A DNA stretch of 64,000 nt. Origin: Cryptomeria japonica (Eukaryota > Streptophyta > Pinopsida > Cupressales > Cupressaceae). The stretch lies in NCBI RefSeq assembly GCF_030272615.1, contig NC_081405.1:652138920-652202919 (forward strand). The letters are read 5' to 3'. Of this stretch, positions 47,306 through 59,155 are shown piece after piece. Below the pieces are notes generated by a model, which ran no database searches, was not told the DNA's origin, and was given only the letters and a program-made list of their open reading frames with translations. Numbering within the stretch: position 1 is the first letter of the stretch; each line of letters begins with the position of its first letter. Made by a program: the position numbers and the translations under genes.

Positions 47306-48301
47306 ATGAATAGTGAATTTTTTCAACCTTGTGTATTTCCACATAGAGCCATGCCTGGTGAAGTGTCACAACCGTTTAATAGGAGAAGTTTCATCATGAA
47401 CCATTATGCTGCTCTAAATTTCAGAGATATTCCAGGTTACCCAAATCCCATACCCATAGAAATTAGAAAGTATTTATCAAATTTCAGTGGGAAGAAATCA
47501 GAATCAGCATGTCAACATGTTAAAAGATTTTCAGATTTGGTAGGAGAATTCGAAATTTGTCAGGAAGATGTATGCATGAAATTGTTTATTCAGTCATTGA
47601 AAGAGTATGCAAGAGATTGGTTCTATTTTTTGTCAGTGAATTCTATTACCTCATGGGAAGAATTGGTTTCAGATTTCATGGATCAATTCGATGAGAAGGT
47701 GAGTGATTCCGACTTGCTGAAAGAATTCACTTATATACAAATCAGGGAAGATGAATTGGTACCAACATTTAATATCAGATTTTCGCAAGCTTTGTCCAAA
47801 ATTTCCAGAAAGTATAAACTTGATGATAAAGTATGTCTGGATGTTTACATGAGTGCATTTGATGAGAAGATGGGTTTCTTATTAAGAAACAAAGAACCCA
47901 AAACCTTGTATGAAGCTTTTAACACAGCTAGGGACATGGAAAATAATTTGAAATTTGGGATAGCTAAGAGGTTTGTGTCTATTGTGGTTTATTATCAAAG
48001 TACCTTCAATGGTGAAATACCATGTGAAGCTGAGCAAATCATTCCTTGTCTAGGTGCATCAAGCTCTACAATTCCGAAAAGTTTTGTTGATGCATGTGTT
48101 TCAGATTTAAATGAGAGTCAAGAACCTTTGTTGTTAATGCCGGTTGTCTTTCGCGATAGTGATGGAATGATTAGTGGGAAGTGTTGTGAAAATGTTGATA
48201 TAGAGATAGGTATATACAAGGGGTATGTACCATTTGATTTGTATGCCAGTTATGTTGATTATGTGGCTGCCAACTACCAAATGAATCATGCATCTCTCTA
48301 G
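47306..48301 (+). CDS. gag: Gag protein of giant-LTR element
   Basis: 331 codons from the ATG at 47306, the first after the leader. Residues about 57-190 form a retrotransposon Gag domain: YLSNFSGKKSESACQHVKRF, MKLFIQSLKEYARDWFYFL, SWEELVSDFMDQF, YIQIREDELVPTFNIRF. The spacing of W105, W117 and the F-rich helix fits gypsy-type Gag. No zinc knuckle is visible. The TAG at 48299 (CAG or TGG origin) is followed in the same frame by a long acidic extension, so this is probably the N-terminal part of a much longer original product. It would form particles that package the element RNA. Confidence 0.75.
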   Translation: MNSEFFQPCVFPHRAMPGEVSQPFNRRSFIMNHYAALNFRDIPGYPNPIPIEIRKYLSNFSGKKSESACQHVKRFSDLVGEFEICQEDVCMKLFIQSLKEYARDWFYFLSVNSITSWEELVSDFMDQFDEKVSDSDLLKEFTYIQIREDELVPTFNIRFSQALSKISRKYKLDDKVCLDVYMSAFDEKMGFLLRNKEPKTLYEAFNTARDMENNLKFGIAKRFVSIVVYYQSTFNGEIPCEAEQIIPCLGASSSTIPKSFVDACVSDLNESQEPLLLMPVVFRDSDGMISGKCCENVDIEIGIYKGYVPFDLYASYVDYVAANYQMNHASL

Positions 48302-50005
48302 GATAATATTAATGAAAATAATGATGGTGATGACCATCAATCTTTACATGTTGCTGATGTATTTGATGTTGAAATACCAAATACAGAGGGATTACCAAGT
48401 GTTGTTGTTTGTGCAAGTGAAAATGTGCCATATGATGAAAATTAGAATTGTTTAGTGCAAACAATAGTTCATCCTCACTTAGATATGGATAATCTCAATT
48501 GTGTTGAGGATGAAGTAAATGTATTTTTAGATTTCACTTCTTGTAATCATGTTGATGATCTTTCTATTTTGAAAGTTATGCACAAAGTTAATTCAGAAAA
48601 TTGTAATGGTACACATGATTGCGATGAAGATATAGCACACATGGATGGACAATTTTTTACGGAATCTCATATGGAACAACAAAGTGCAATGCAAGTCCAG
48701 AAGTGCAGAACTTAAGAAAGCTCTTGAAGTTGTGGACAAGAAGGTTCAAATATTGGAGAGCCTTCGAGCTGTTGATGAAGACCTTCTACAATATAGTGAA
48801 GAGGATTCTTTGGAAAAGGACTGTGAATTGAATGCTTCTATACTTGATGAACATGCTGATCTAACAAATGGGTTTATGACAAAATTCTTTAGTGAAGACG
48901 CAGAAAACTCATCTGATGAAGTAAATTTCAGCAATGTTCATTTTCATTCTTTGGCTGATGATGAGTGTTCTACTGGTGAAGAAGATCAATTGCGGCAAGA
49001 TAAGTATGACTATCTTGATTTTTAGAATGATGGTCATAGGATAAAATCTTATGAATGTGAAACATGGAACACTGAGGATTGTTCCAGCCAAGTTTCATTT
49101 TCTTCTTTGTCTGATGAAGATGATTATGATGATAATGTGAATGGTATCTTTAGCAATTTTACTAATGTTCTATTCAATGCTGATATAGATACAAACCAAT
49201 CACTTCAATGTCATAATGTTCATAAGGGGGGATTCTTCATTTTGTATCTAACCCTTTGTACGAAGAAATAACTGATCAGCTAGATGTTGTAAATGGTAAA
49301 CCAGTCCATAATACTGATGAAATTCTGAACAGCAATAGCATGGATTGTAAAAATTTATTTCATGATGAAGATAAGAGGCATGGGTTATGTGATGATCATT
49401 TAAAACCACAAATGAAAGTGTTTCAGGTGGATGTAAGTCTGAAAGAGAAAGAGTTAGCTGAGGATTTGCTTCAGCTGGAGGTGTGCATTCTTTTCCATGA
49501 ATGGGATGTTGAGAATGCGGAGGTTTTCAGTTTGATAAGCGAGGATAGTATGGGGTGTGATCAGCATAGTGAAGTGTCACGTCTAGATTGTAACATGTAT
49601 GTTCCTTGTATGCATCAGTTGACTAGTAATGCCCCTCATTCTATAAATTTAAATGGTAATAAGGCATGTGCTAATAGGAATTGCAATGTTGAAAATGCGT
49701 GTTTTATTTTTCAAGTTCAGCATGAGGATGTCCTTGCAAATGATAGAGTTGAGTAGGATAGTGAAGTGTATGGCAGCTTGTGGGAAAGCCTTTATGGTGA
49801 GTTGTCTCATGGTTTTATTTTTGTTGAAGTAGTGTGTGATCACAAAGTTCAAAATCAGACCAAAGGTATGCACACTAGTTGTTACAGTGATGAGACAAAA
49901 GAGGTGGATTTTAAAAGTTATGCTCAGTTGTTATTGAAAGGTGCCTTTGTTTGGATCATGGTATTAAGTGATGAAAATCAAATTTTTGACAGAGGTAAAT
50001 GTTGA
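48302..50005 (+). pseudogene. Long acidic extension downstream of Gag
   Basis: About 570 codons rich in Asp, Glu, Asn and Ser continue the Gag frame to about 48700. They shift one base to another frame (KKALEVVDKKVQILESLRAV, a short coiled coil), then return to the original frame at a run of six G (49226-49231) and end at TGA 50003. TAG stops lie at 48299, 48443, 49023 and 49754. The coherent composition across both shifts shows it was once a single ORF of roughly 900 codons with gag. It has no protease, RT or integrase motif, and I do not recognise any domain. Confidence 0.6.
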
Positions 50006-50245
50006 GAAAAGTTGAGCAGCTTAGATTCAGTATTTATCATGTTTGTATCTATTGTACAGTCGCTTTGCTTTCAATTGTGTTGTTTTCAATAAAGTGCCCT
50101 GCTGTTTGGGTAGAATAAGGAAGCCCTATTTTTTGAAATGAGATGAGAAGAGAAGGATGATCCGTTTTTGGGTGGTCTGCTTAACCATTGATTCTAGATT
50201 CTTGTGTTGATCTTGCAATCAACCATCCCTAGTCAGAGCCACTAT
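50006..50245 (+). other. 3' end of internal region, giant-LTR element
   Basis: Non-coding. The bases just before the 3' LTR (AGTCAGAGCCACTAT) are not a polypurine tract. The nearest purine run (GAAATGAGATGAGAAGAGAA, 50138-50157) is about 90 bp upstream. Confidence 0.6.
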
Positions 50246-53200
50246 TGGGACTCATTAAAATTTGAGTCAATTTTAGAGGCCCATTTCAAAATTTTGCTCT
50301 ACATGTCAGAAGAGTACCTAAATGAGTCAGTTTGAAGGGCCTAGTTTGCGAGAGGGCAAAATGGAGCCAGTTGATTTTCAGGGGGTAAGACTCGGGGTTC
50401 ATGTCCTATACCTTTCATTTGGCCTATGTAGTGATGTGCAACTTTCAAAATTCAATTTAGATGAGTTTATGAGGTACCCATTTTGAGGGGTGAGCTGAAA
50501 GTGCATTTTAGGCACAAATGCAGATTTTATTGAGTAGCCTAATTTGAGTGTTTTCATCTTTTACCCTGTTTATCGTCATGAATAAATTCAAAATGGATTC
50601 AATTCTATGCATAAATGTGAGGTAGCTTGCAAAATTTCAAATCTTGATGAATACATTTGCTCAGTTTTCAAAGCCAAATCCGTTTGCAGTTTGTGTGGTT
50701 TGACTAGTCCCTATTTCGACAGCTAGTCGGAGCCCTGTTTCGCATGAGTGTAAAAGTTTCCTCAGTAAGTGTCATGTCATAATGTTTTTTCTGGGCTAAT
50801 TTTGATATAAATGATGAGCTATATTTCAAGTTTCAAGCCTCTGCTAATTCATTTGATTGGCTTTCCAAAATGTTCATTTAACCATTGTTTTCAGTTATCC
50901 ATACTTCCAGTGCTATATCAATTAATGTAGCCATTTTTGTAAGTGCACCGTTTGCATCTTGTCAGACTTTTGGCTGGACTAAGATTTCAAAGTTTTAATA
51001 TGTACTTTAAGGTACCTATGTTTCAAATTTGAGGGCCTACGGAGGTCATTTGATATTTTTGAGAAAGGCATCATGTGTTGCCAGGACATTGACTTCATCA
51101 GGTCTGCAACGTCGACAAAGCCAGTTGGCCATTTTCGCCAATTAATATCTCTTCACTCGACACTCGTCTTGAGAAACCATTTAGTAGATTTCATGCTTGC
51201 ATTTTAGAGTACACGCCTGTTAGATGGTGAGCTCTAGAAATGTGTTTTGATAGGTTTGAAAAATACGTCTTCGCTATTAAATGCGAAAATGGGGCGTAAT
51301 CGCTTGAAGGTTGCAAATTTCAGTCTGATGATCCAAAAATGATGCTGATCATTTCTAGAGGTGTGTTTAAGGTGTCTGAAGCATTTCGAAGGCCAATTGC
51401 TTGAAAATGAAAATTTTTTTTAGTCGGACCCACTTTGGGGCCCGACTTGGCTCGACTGCAGTTCGCCAGTAGGATGGTGAAAGGCGACTTCATTTGACTG
51501 GTTATGTATGGATGAATGGACATATATCCAAAATGCTATGCCATGTCCTTTGATGACACATAAGACACAAATTTTATGCACTCACAATACTCAGGCTATT
51601 CATATGGCGAATATGGTCATAGTCATGAAGAAAGGGACTATGAAGTGGGCTGGTTGTTCCACAGAGTTTCATTTATCATTTATCCCTCAGTCACATCATG
51701 AAATAAGCAATGCAACTGATCTTATTATAAAACCAAACTCCCTCCTCCCATCTCCTTGATGGTCGTGGTGTTGGAGAATGATACAAAGCTTTAAGTTAAA
51801 GCAATGTGGCATGTGCAGAGCCCAACCTCCACCCCTGTGTGTGAAATCTGATTGTGTAAAGCATGTTGAAAAGGGGATTGAATGTTGCAAAGAAAGGATT
51901 AATACTAAGCCTTATGTGACAATGCATGTGGAGGGTAGCTGCTGGTGAATGGTGGGAAAAAGGTAAAAGCCTTCCAACTAAAATGCACTTGGTTTGCATT
52001 CAAATCCTCTCCTCCCACAGGATGTGAGTAGGGCCAAATCATTAAAGTTTTCAAGTTAATGCCAGAGCCAACATCATTCACTCCTTGTGTTTGGAGGAGA
52101 CATTCAAATTTTTTCAAACAAATTGCAGATTTGCTAGTGATAATCCAAAAGGCCTAAATATTTGTTTCCTCCCTGGTACATGGAGTAGAGGTCTGGAGTT
52201 TTAAAAGTTCTTTGCAAACAATAGCAACCTATGTGGCAAATGTTGGGTTGAAAGTCTAATAACAAAACAATAGCAATCTCTACAGGCTCACATGGTGTTT
52301 AGAGTTTGCAAAGCAAGGTAACTACAGTGGCTTCCTCCCTCATGTGCCCCCATACCCCATGTGGTGTTTGAAGTGAAGTTCTAGAAGACTTCAGTAATCC
52401 CCACGTGACTGGTGAAAGGGGGAATTTTGAAATCAAATGCAAATTGCAAGTGCAGCGTGGTGTTAGAAGCTCCAACAGTGTGATTAAAAAGCAGCATCCA
52501 TTCTACTCTCTGCGTGGTTTTTTGTAGGCAACAGGCATGGTGTTTGGAATGTGGAGTGGGCATTTTATTTCATAAACATCAAGCAACTACAAATTAATGC
52601 CATATCCTCTTTCCTTGCTGCAACATGGTTTTAGAGAAGGTGTGGAGATTATATAAGGAACTGCAAGAAGCTTCCAATGGTCACGTGGTGGATGGTGTGC
52701 GTGGTGTAGTTAAGGTGTTTCTACAAATGCATTTGCCAGTATTCTATAGAGAGTAGTGTTGAAATCAAATGGAGATTAGCAGCACTCCCCTTCCTCTGCG
52801 TAACATGGAGTGTGGTTGTGGTGTGAGCAATACGGCATTGTAAAGGCATGGAAAACACTTACAACGAATGCAAATGGCAGGTGTAAAGTATTAAATCCAT
52901 AACCTTCACCCAATTCTTCCTGCGTGGCATTAAAAGGGAAGGTTAAATCAATCAAAATTCATGCAAATGTCTAAAATCGCCATTAAAGTCTCAGAAATTG
53001 CTTCAAAAAAGTGCATTCCTGGGCAAACATAATATCCCACATTCATTGGGAAATGGTATTTTTCGGTGTTTATAAGCAAAACCTTACACTAGTAATATGT
53101 CAAAGCCTCTGGGCTTTTGACAGACGGTGCCTATGGGTGCCCAAGGTGGGCCCATGCGCGGGCATGGATCCCAAGGTGACAAAGGAGGTGATTGAGCGGC

Positions 53201-54866
53201 GACCAAGTGGACCCCACGTAGGCACGCTTCTTGTGGCAAATAGGCAAAATTTGCAGAGAAGAGTCGGCTTAACCATTGAGCAGGTTGCAAAGGATCCAAC
53301 GAAGCGTGTGATTTTGCGGGCTGAAAATGCATGCAAGTTACACCCTCTAAAATGGCGAAAAGAGGTAAAGATCATGCATGTTTTGGGAGATCAGACGGTC
53401 CGCGCTGTTTCGCGAAGGAAAGTAGCTCGCTGGTTAAGGTCCGTGAAATAGCAAAACGCGAAATGGTGAAAATGCAGCATGGTAAAGGTCGAGCAAGTTT
53501 GATGAAGATCAAGGGCTCACGCGATTTCATGGAGTGGAGATGCACACTAGATAAAGGCCGTGAAATGGTGAAAGCCAGGTGGCACGCAAGTGGTAGGTCC
53601 AGTCAGCGGTCCAACAGGTGGGCCTCGATGACATGGCGATGATGTGGTGCTTAGGTGGATGACGAGCGAGCGGACACATGGTGGAGTGATGAGGTGTCAT
53701 CCCAGGTGGTACTCAGTGGACCCCATCGACCAATAAGGTCCCGCCACGTGGCAAGGCATCAGGACCAAATGGGAGCAAAAATCAGAATTAAAATCAGTAA
53801 AAGATATAGTATCAACTATATTAAAATTCAAAAAAATTAAATGATGTGCACATGTTGAGGATTAATTCGCCCATTGTCTCATTTTTGGCCAAAATATGAA
53901 GTGTTATATATCACTGGAAAGCTCTCAAAATGAGGAATCCGGTTAGGCAGTTAATTTTGACAAGTGTGAGATATTTTGAGAGTAGTTTCCACAGGAGTGA
54001 AATTCAGTTAGAGAGGAGATATTTGGCAATTTTAGTTGCAGATTTGATTTTCTTCCCTCCTCTTTTTATTCTCAATTCTTCTCATTTTGTAAGGGTTCCA
54101 GAATTCTGTGAGAATGGCTCCAGTTTTCATGGCTTCCATTTTCTGATTTTCTTGACCCAAACTTGTAAAGTGCTATGGATCTGTTCAGGGTATAGAGGCT
54201 ACATTGCAGGATGACAAATTGTTTTCAAGTTGTAGGTCTTACTTGTGTCAGGCGTGAGTAAATTTCCCATGATATTGTCTTTGTGTATGTATTTCATTGT
54301 GATGAATTGAATCCTCAAGGAGGCTTATAATTTGTCATCTCAAGGAGATTGTATGATTGCTTGTAGGCATTCTTCAATGAAGAGTTTAAATTCTAGAATC
54401 AGTCATAAACAATGGAATGTGTCCCAGATCTGATAATTTTATGAATGGATTGAGTAATGCATTAGTACAAGGTAATAATGCACGGATATTGTTCAAGGAA
54501 AACCACTTTGCAACTAAGATACACATTTGCAATTCTTTGTGTGACTCTTTTGCCCAATGAACAAGGCACTGGTCTTGCAGATTTGGGGATAGTTTCAGAT
54601 TAATTCAAATTATAGACAAATCTATTTCCCTTTTATGTTTAGGGGTTTGTGTTCTATCCTTCTAAAGCTTTATTTCACCAATTATTTGTACAAGATCTAT
54701 CCAATCTGTATGTGTTACCTAATTTGTTGAGCTTGTGGAATGGTTTGTCTACTTTGTTGATGTTGTCATGGTGAGTGAATAAGTTTGATTCAATGCATCA
54801 AAGGGTGTCCCCCCCTAGGTCTAGTAGAACTTGAAGTGTAGGAGGATCATTAGGATCCTATGTTAT
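50246..54866 (+). repeat. 3' giant LTR, last 95 bp displaced
   Basis: Aligns base for base with 41779-46419 and then stops at TGTTAT (54861-54866), where the Tat element 2 LTR begins. The missing end corresponds to 46420-46514 and should lie beyond Tat element 2. Relative to the 5' copy it has about 28 bp extra near 53309-53336 and lacks the 47-bp duplication. It has also lost three of six CACGTG boxes by C/G-to-T/A or other changes. Confidence 0.85.
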
Positions 54867-56537
54867 TGTGTAGGGGAAAAAGCGAGACTAGGTTAACATG
54901 TCCTAATCCTACCTTTTGACACACATTGCGGAATACGAAAGAGCCTAGAGGTATCACACAATTGGCTACTTCTTTTTGTGAAAGAGAGAGCCACCAGCTA
55001 CCTATTAGGGTTTCTATTCCTTTCTTGTAATTGAAAGATAAAATGATGCAAGCTCAATTCCTAACCTCAAAATGCAAGTATGAACTAATAACAAGATTGC
55101 AGAATTGAACTTAAACAATGGAAAGTTGCAAACACAAGGACAAGACAAGAATGCAGATGCGTACCTAGAGTCAAAATCTGAGTGAAAATGTTCGGGACGG
55201 GGGCGCGGGCGCCACTATCCTGATTCTATTCCTGAAACTGCACTTGAAACTGCCACTTTGCAACCTGGAAAACTGTCGGAACTGCAAAAACTTGTTGTCT
55301 GTCAGGAGGACCAGGGTGCCCAACACCCCTGTCTTAGGGACCAGGGCGCCTAGCGCCCCTGTCCTGGCAGGACCAGGGCACCCCACGCCCCTGTCCTGGT
55401 CTTCTGCTCTGAAACTTGGTGTATGGTTTAGTCTCCATCTGCTTCTTTCGGATCTGCAACTTGCGGCGTCGTCTGAATCCCGAAATCTACACTTATATCT
55501 GAAAAAGGTGTTTGGGCGGCTATATAGGGTTTTGCCTTAGTCAAACCCCTGCTTCGGTGATTTCCACCTCCAGGAATAGCCAAGTTGTTTTGTAAAAGTA
55601 GTGTGTGTGCAGACCTTGTGTGTGTGCAAGATCTAAAATGCAAGTAAGCAAACTAGAGCAACCTAGAAAGTAAACCCTAATTGCTTGTAAATGACAATGT
55701 AAATGCTCCAAATCAAGATGCCAAGTGATCTAAAGCATGAATGCAAGTGACATAATGAGGCTTATGCAAAGACATGAAAACAACATGAAATCATACCCAA
55801 CCCCAAGGGAGGGGTACAAGCCAATCTTCAGTCGGTGATCCCTTATTGCTCTTCAATGCCTTCAAAGCCCTAAGTGAATGAATGGATTTGATGAATGCTT
55901 GGAGGATGAATGTTGAGAGTTGCTGAAGTCTTCAAAGATCTTCTCTTTCACTGCATATGAGGTTCCTGAAAACAAAATTCGGATCCTTTCTAATGAAGAA
56001 AGAGAGCTCTTATGTATGAAACCCTAGGTCTTAATTCCAACTTTTGGCCCACCTAGAGATTGAATATCCCACCAATTTCTTGGGGTTAAGCTTTCTTTTA
56101 TGATTGGATCGCGCTCCTAAAATTTTGAGAAAAATGTCCGGGACCGTGTGCACTCCGGGCGCCATGGTCCTGGCAACTTTTCACCAAATTTTCAAGGCCG
56201 TCGGATATGATGATTTTAGAGAGAATCCCGAAGTTACAAGTGATTGCAAGATGTTTTGACCCCTGAAATCAAGCCCCCAAGCTCAAAGGAAGGCCTAATT
56301 AGGGTTTTTGATTAGATGATGTATTGGAGGAATAAAATGAAAAGGAGCACACTTTAATGAAAGGGCCCACCTTTATGATGTGGAGGATGATGAAATAGGA
56401 CCTTAGACCTAATTAATTTGATTAATTAAGTGTTAAAGGGGAAATGCAATGCAAAATGCAAACTGCGCCAAGGCGGGTGCTAAACTAGGTGTGAAATTGT
56501 ACTGCTTTAGCAAGTGCGTACAATTTATGACGTTACA
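54867..56537 (-). repeat. 3' LTR of Tat element 2 (about 1.67 kb)
   Basis: On the minus strand it starts TGTAACGTCA at 56537, directly after the PPT, and ends CCCTACACA at 54867. It holds a GC-rich roughly 31-bp repeat near 55305-55400 and further GGCGCC-containing patches near 55203 and 56160. No conserved ORF is seen. Confidence 0.8.
55303..55402. repeat. GC-rich roughly 31-bp repeat in the Tat-2 LTR, three copies
   Basis: GACCAGGGYGCC...CGCCCCTGTCCTGG recurs three times head to tail with substitutions. It is much richer in GC than its surroundings. A related AGGGCGCCATGGTCCC repeat lies at 57293-57350, inside the first intron of the antisense gene. Confidence 0.75.
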
Positions 56538-56552
56538 TTTAGCCCCCACTTT
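56538..56552 (-). other. Polypurine tract of Tat element 2
   Basis: AAAGTGGGGGCTAAA on the minus strand abuts the LTR start TGTAACG. It is the plus-strand primer for reverse transcription. Confidence 0.8.
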
Positions 56553-57162
56553 AGTGGTCATATGAGTACTACGTGCATATGCAAGCTAAAGTATAGAAAA
56601 GTAAACATTATTTGAAAAAGGATATATCCATAAGTCTGTCAAACGAAGCCCCCAGCGGTATCTACAGTACACAGTTAGGAACCGCACCCTACAAAACACA
56701 CGTTAGATCACAAAATCACCTAATGCTTACTAAGGAAAGTGATGAAATTTGCGAGTAGCTATATGCCCCCCCCTGTTTCGGCTTGCTTATTAGGGAGGTG
56801 AAACAGGGTAGCATGTTTACTTACAACAAATTGTGTGAGCGATTATTGATGAGAGATGTTCACTACAAAGGCTTCATCAGAGCACATTTTGGAACATCAA
56901 GGGAGTAAGGGAATGAAAATATGATTCCTACGCAACAAACGGTTCAAAAATCGCATCTCCCAAACTCAAGTTATGATGAAATGAGTGATTTAGGAAAATT
57001 AGGGTTTTGAAAGTAAAGGTAAAGGAGTGAAAGTATATACCTTTGAAAGTGACTATTGCATTTGTCACTTTGTTGATTCTGAGTATTGTTCATTGCAGCA
57101 GAGCCCACATAGCCATCATCATGCCTTCATGATGACCGAAGCATCTCGCGAGGATTGAGATC
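56553..57162 (+). promoter_or_regulatory. Region upstream of antisense plant-mobile-domain gene
   Basis: Non-coding on both strands as far as I can see. If the antisense gene is transcribed, its promoter should be here or in the LTR. TATATAC at about 57034 and a C-run at 56765 are visible, but none is a convincing core promoter. Confidence 0.3.
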
Positions 57163-57201
57163 ATGCGACAGGCCGTGATCGATGACGAGCCACTGGACGA
57201 G

Positions 57202-57456
57202 GTGAGTTGACTGAACTTTGACTTTCTGCATTTCTGTTGACTCGAATTTTCTGTGATCGAAAGCGGGCCCTAGAATCTAACCCTGGGTCCCACCCAGGGT
57301 GCCATGGTCTCCTCAGGGCGCCATGGTCCCCTCAGGGCGCCATGGTCCCAATCAGGACTTGGCAGGGGTCAACTTTTGATGTTCGTCAGTTTGCATATTT
57401 GGCATAGATGATTTTGATGATTGATTATTGATTACACTGATGTTTTTGTGTTGCAG
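57202..57456 (+). other. Predicted intron 1 of antisense gene (255 bp)
   Basis: GTGAGT donor, pyrimidine-rich TGATGTTTTTGTGTTGCAG acceptor. It joins the 13-codon first exon to the mobile-domain exon in phase 0. It contains AGGGCGCCATGGTCCC-type repeats. The equivalent acceptor is present before the antisense ORF of element 1 (41558). Confidence 0.6.
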
Positions 57457-59077
57457 GGTCTCCCATACATGAGAGAGCACATGGCAGGGCAGATTCTTCG
57501 TAGTTTGCGAGATCAGATTCTCCGGCTAACTCAGGCAGAGAGAGATACATTGTCTATAGTAGGTTTGTGGTCTATGATTCTTATACCAACCATTCGATTT
57601 CATCCTGCGATGCTGATGGCACTCATGGAGCAATGGGATCCTGACACATGCACATTCCAGCTTCCAGTAGGGGAGATGATGGTGACACTTGAGGATGTGT
57701 ACCGCATTCTTGGCCTACCGATCAGAGGAGCTACCGTGACATATGCGACCGATCGGTCAGCAGAGGATCATCAGAGGGAGAAGGTATATTGCATAGGGAG
57801 AGTCATGCCGAGTGAGACGAGAGGCCATATCATGGTCAGCTGGCTCTTACATCCTACAGGAGAGGTGCCCCTCATGAGACGTCTTATGATAGCCATCATC
57901 GCACTAGCTATCTGCCCTAATGGGCAAGGTACACACATGCATGGGGGTCTCACATGGTGCATCAGGGCTATGGAGAGACATAGGAGAGTATACGCCTGGG
58001 GTCAGAGTATGCTTGCACATCTCTATCACGACCTCGAGGAGTATGTTTTCAGACAGGGTTGTAGCTTGATGACATGCACACTTCTGCAGGTGTGGATATT
58101 TGAGCACTTTACATGCACTAGGCCTATCGGCTATCCGATGAGTGCAGTTAGCGAGCGACCTAGGGTATTTGCTTATCCACTTACCAGCGAGTGGAGATTT
58201 GGAGATCTACTATATTGGAGAGTGACATTTGATAGATTGACAGGTGAGGTGACTATATGGAGACCATATCTGTGGATGCACAGATGGGATGGGATGGAGA
58301 GACAGTTAGCATGTTTATAGAGGAACCACCTACTGAGAGGGCGATATCCACATATCATAGTCCCATTCTACTTTGACCGAGTATGGAGGCAGTTTGGGTT
58401 AAAGTAGTGTGTTCCAGCCGATGTGCCCATCTACACTCGACACTCACAAGTCCTTCCTAGACCCAGAGCAGTAGCGAGACCTACGATAGATGATATTGAG
58501 ATCACAGATATAGAGGGGTCCGACAAGGATGTGGTCACTGATTATGCTGCAGACCCCGAGGCATAGCACAGGTATCTCTCATGGTTTATGAGGACATACC
58601 CGGGGCTTATCTTTCCACCAGATCACCCGACAGGCCATCCAGGTCCATGGAGACATGGAGACTGAGATGAGGATCAGGGATCCAGATTGGAGGAGCCAGA
58701 GGAGGGAGAGATTCATGAGGAGGCAGGAGGGCCTGATCCGCCTATAGGAGATCAGCCTAGTGCCGAGGAGGAGGAGGAAGTAGAGGAGGATGACACAGAT
58801 AGAGATGATGATGAGGGGAACGAGGATGCGGATGAGGATGAGGATGACGAGGAGGAGGAGGATAGAGATGATGAGAAGGAGTCAGATGCAGCTCCCCATC
58901 ATTCAGGAGATGATACCATAGCCTTAGATCCTCCCATTATTCCCCAAAAGGGGGAACACAAGGCGATATGGAGACCTGTACCTATCGCACACAAATCATT
59001 CGAGCGTGGGGAGCCTAGTAGTTCCCAGTCATAGATGCTACCATATCATGATCCCTACTAGCGTGAGGGAGATCCAG

Positions 59078-59155
59078 GTATAGTAGGTGTATATTGATTG
59101 ATTAATGTTTTGATGATATAAAATGGTACTAACAAAATTTGTTCTACTGCTACAG
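59078..59155 (+). other. Predicted intron 2 of antisense gene (78 bp)
   Basis: GTATAG donor and TTGTTCTACTGCTACAG acceptor; AT-rich with a TACTAAC-like branch point (GTACTAACA near 59127). Removing it keeps the frame (phase 1) from the acidic exon into the coiled-coil exon. Confidence 0.65.

Larger units (their letters stand above)
41779..54866 (+). mobile_element. Giant-LTR non-autonomous retrotransposon (LARD-like)
   Basis: Two direct repeats of more than 4.6 kb (41779-46514 and 50246-54866) flank 3.7 kb of internal DNA. That DNA has a PBS directly after the left repeat and a single Gag-containing coding region. No protease, RT, RNase H or integrase is present, so it must depend on another element. 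The size and layout resemble LARDs (long LTRs, short internal region), but LARDs are typically non-coding. It is inserted in Tat element 1 and is itself interrupted by Tat element 2. Confidence 0.85.

Noticed and set aside
54867-56537. Continuation of Tat element 1 after the giant-LTR element
   Set aside because: The giant LTR stops about 95 bp before its known end, the next sequence has its own TG...CA borders and PPT, and pol beyond is on the opposite strand; a new insertion explains this better.
57771-58358. Minus-strand ORFs inside the mobile-domain exon
   Set aside because: They are antisense shadows of a conserved plus-strand protein domain.
58687-59034. Separate acidic protein gene
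   Set aside because: It lies in the same frame as the mobile-domain exon and is separated from it only by transition-type stops; it is the tail of that protein.
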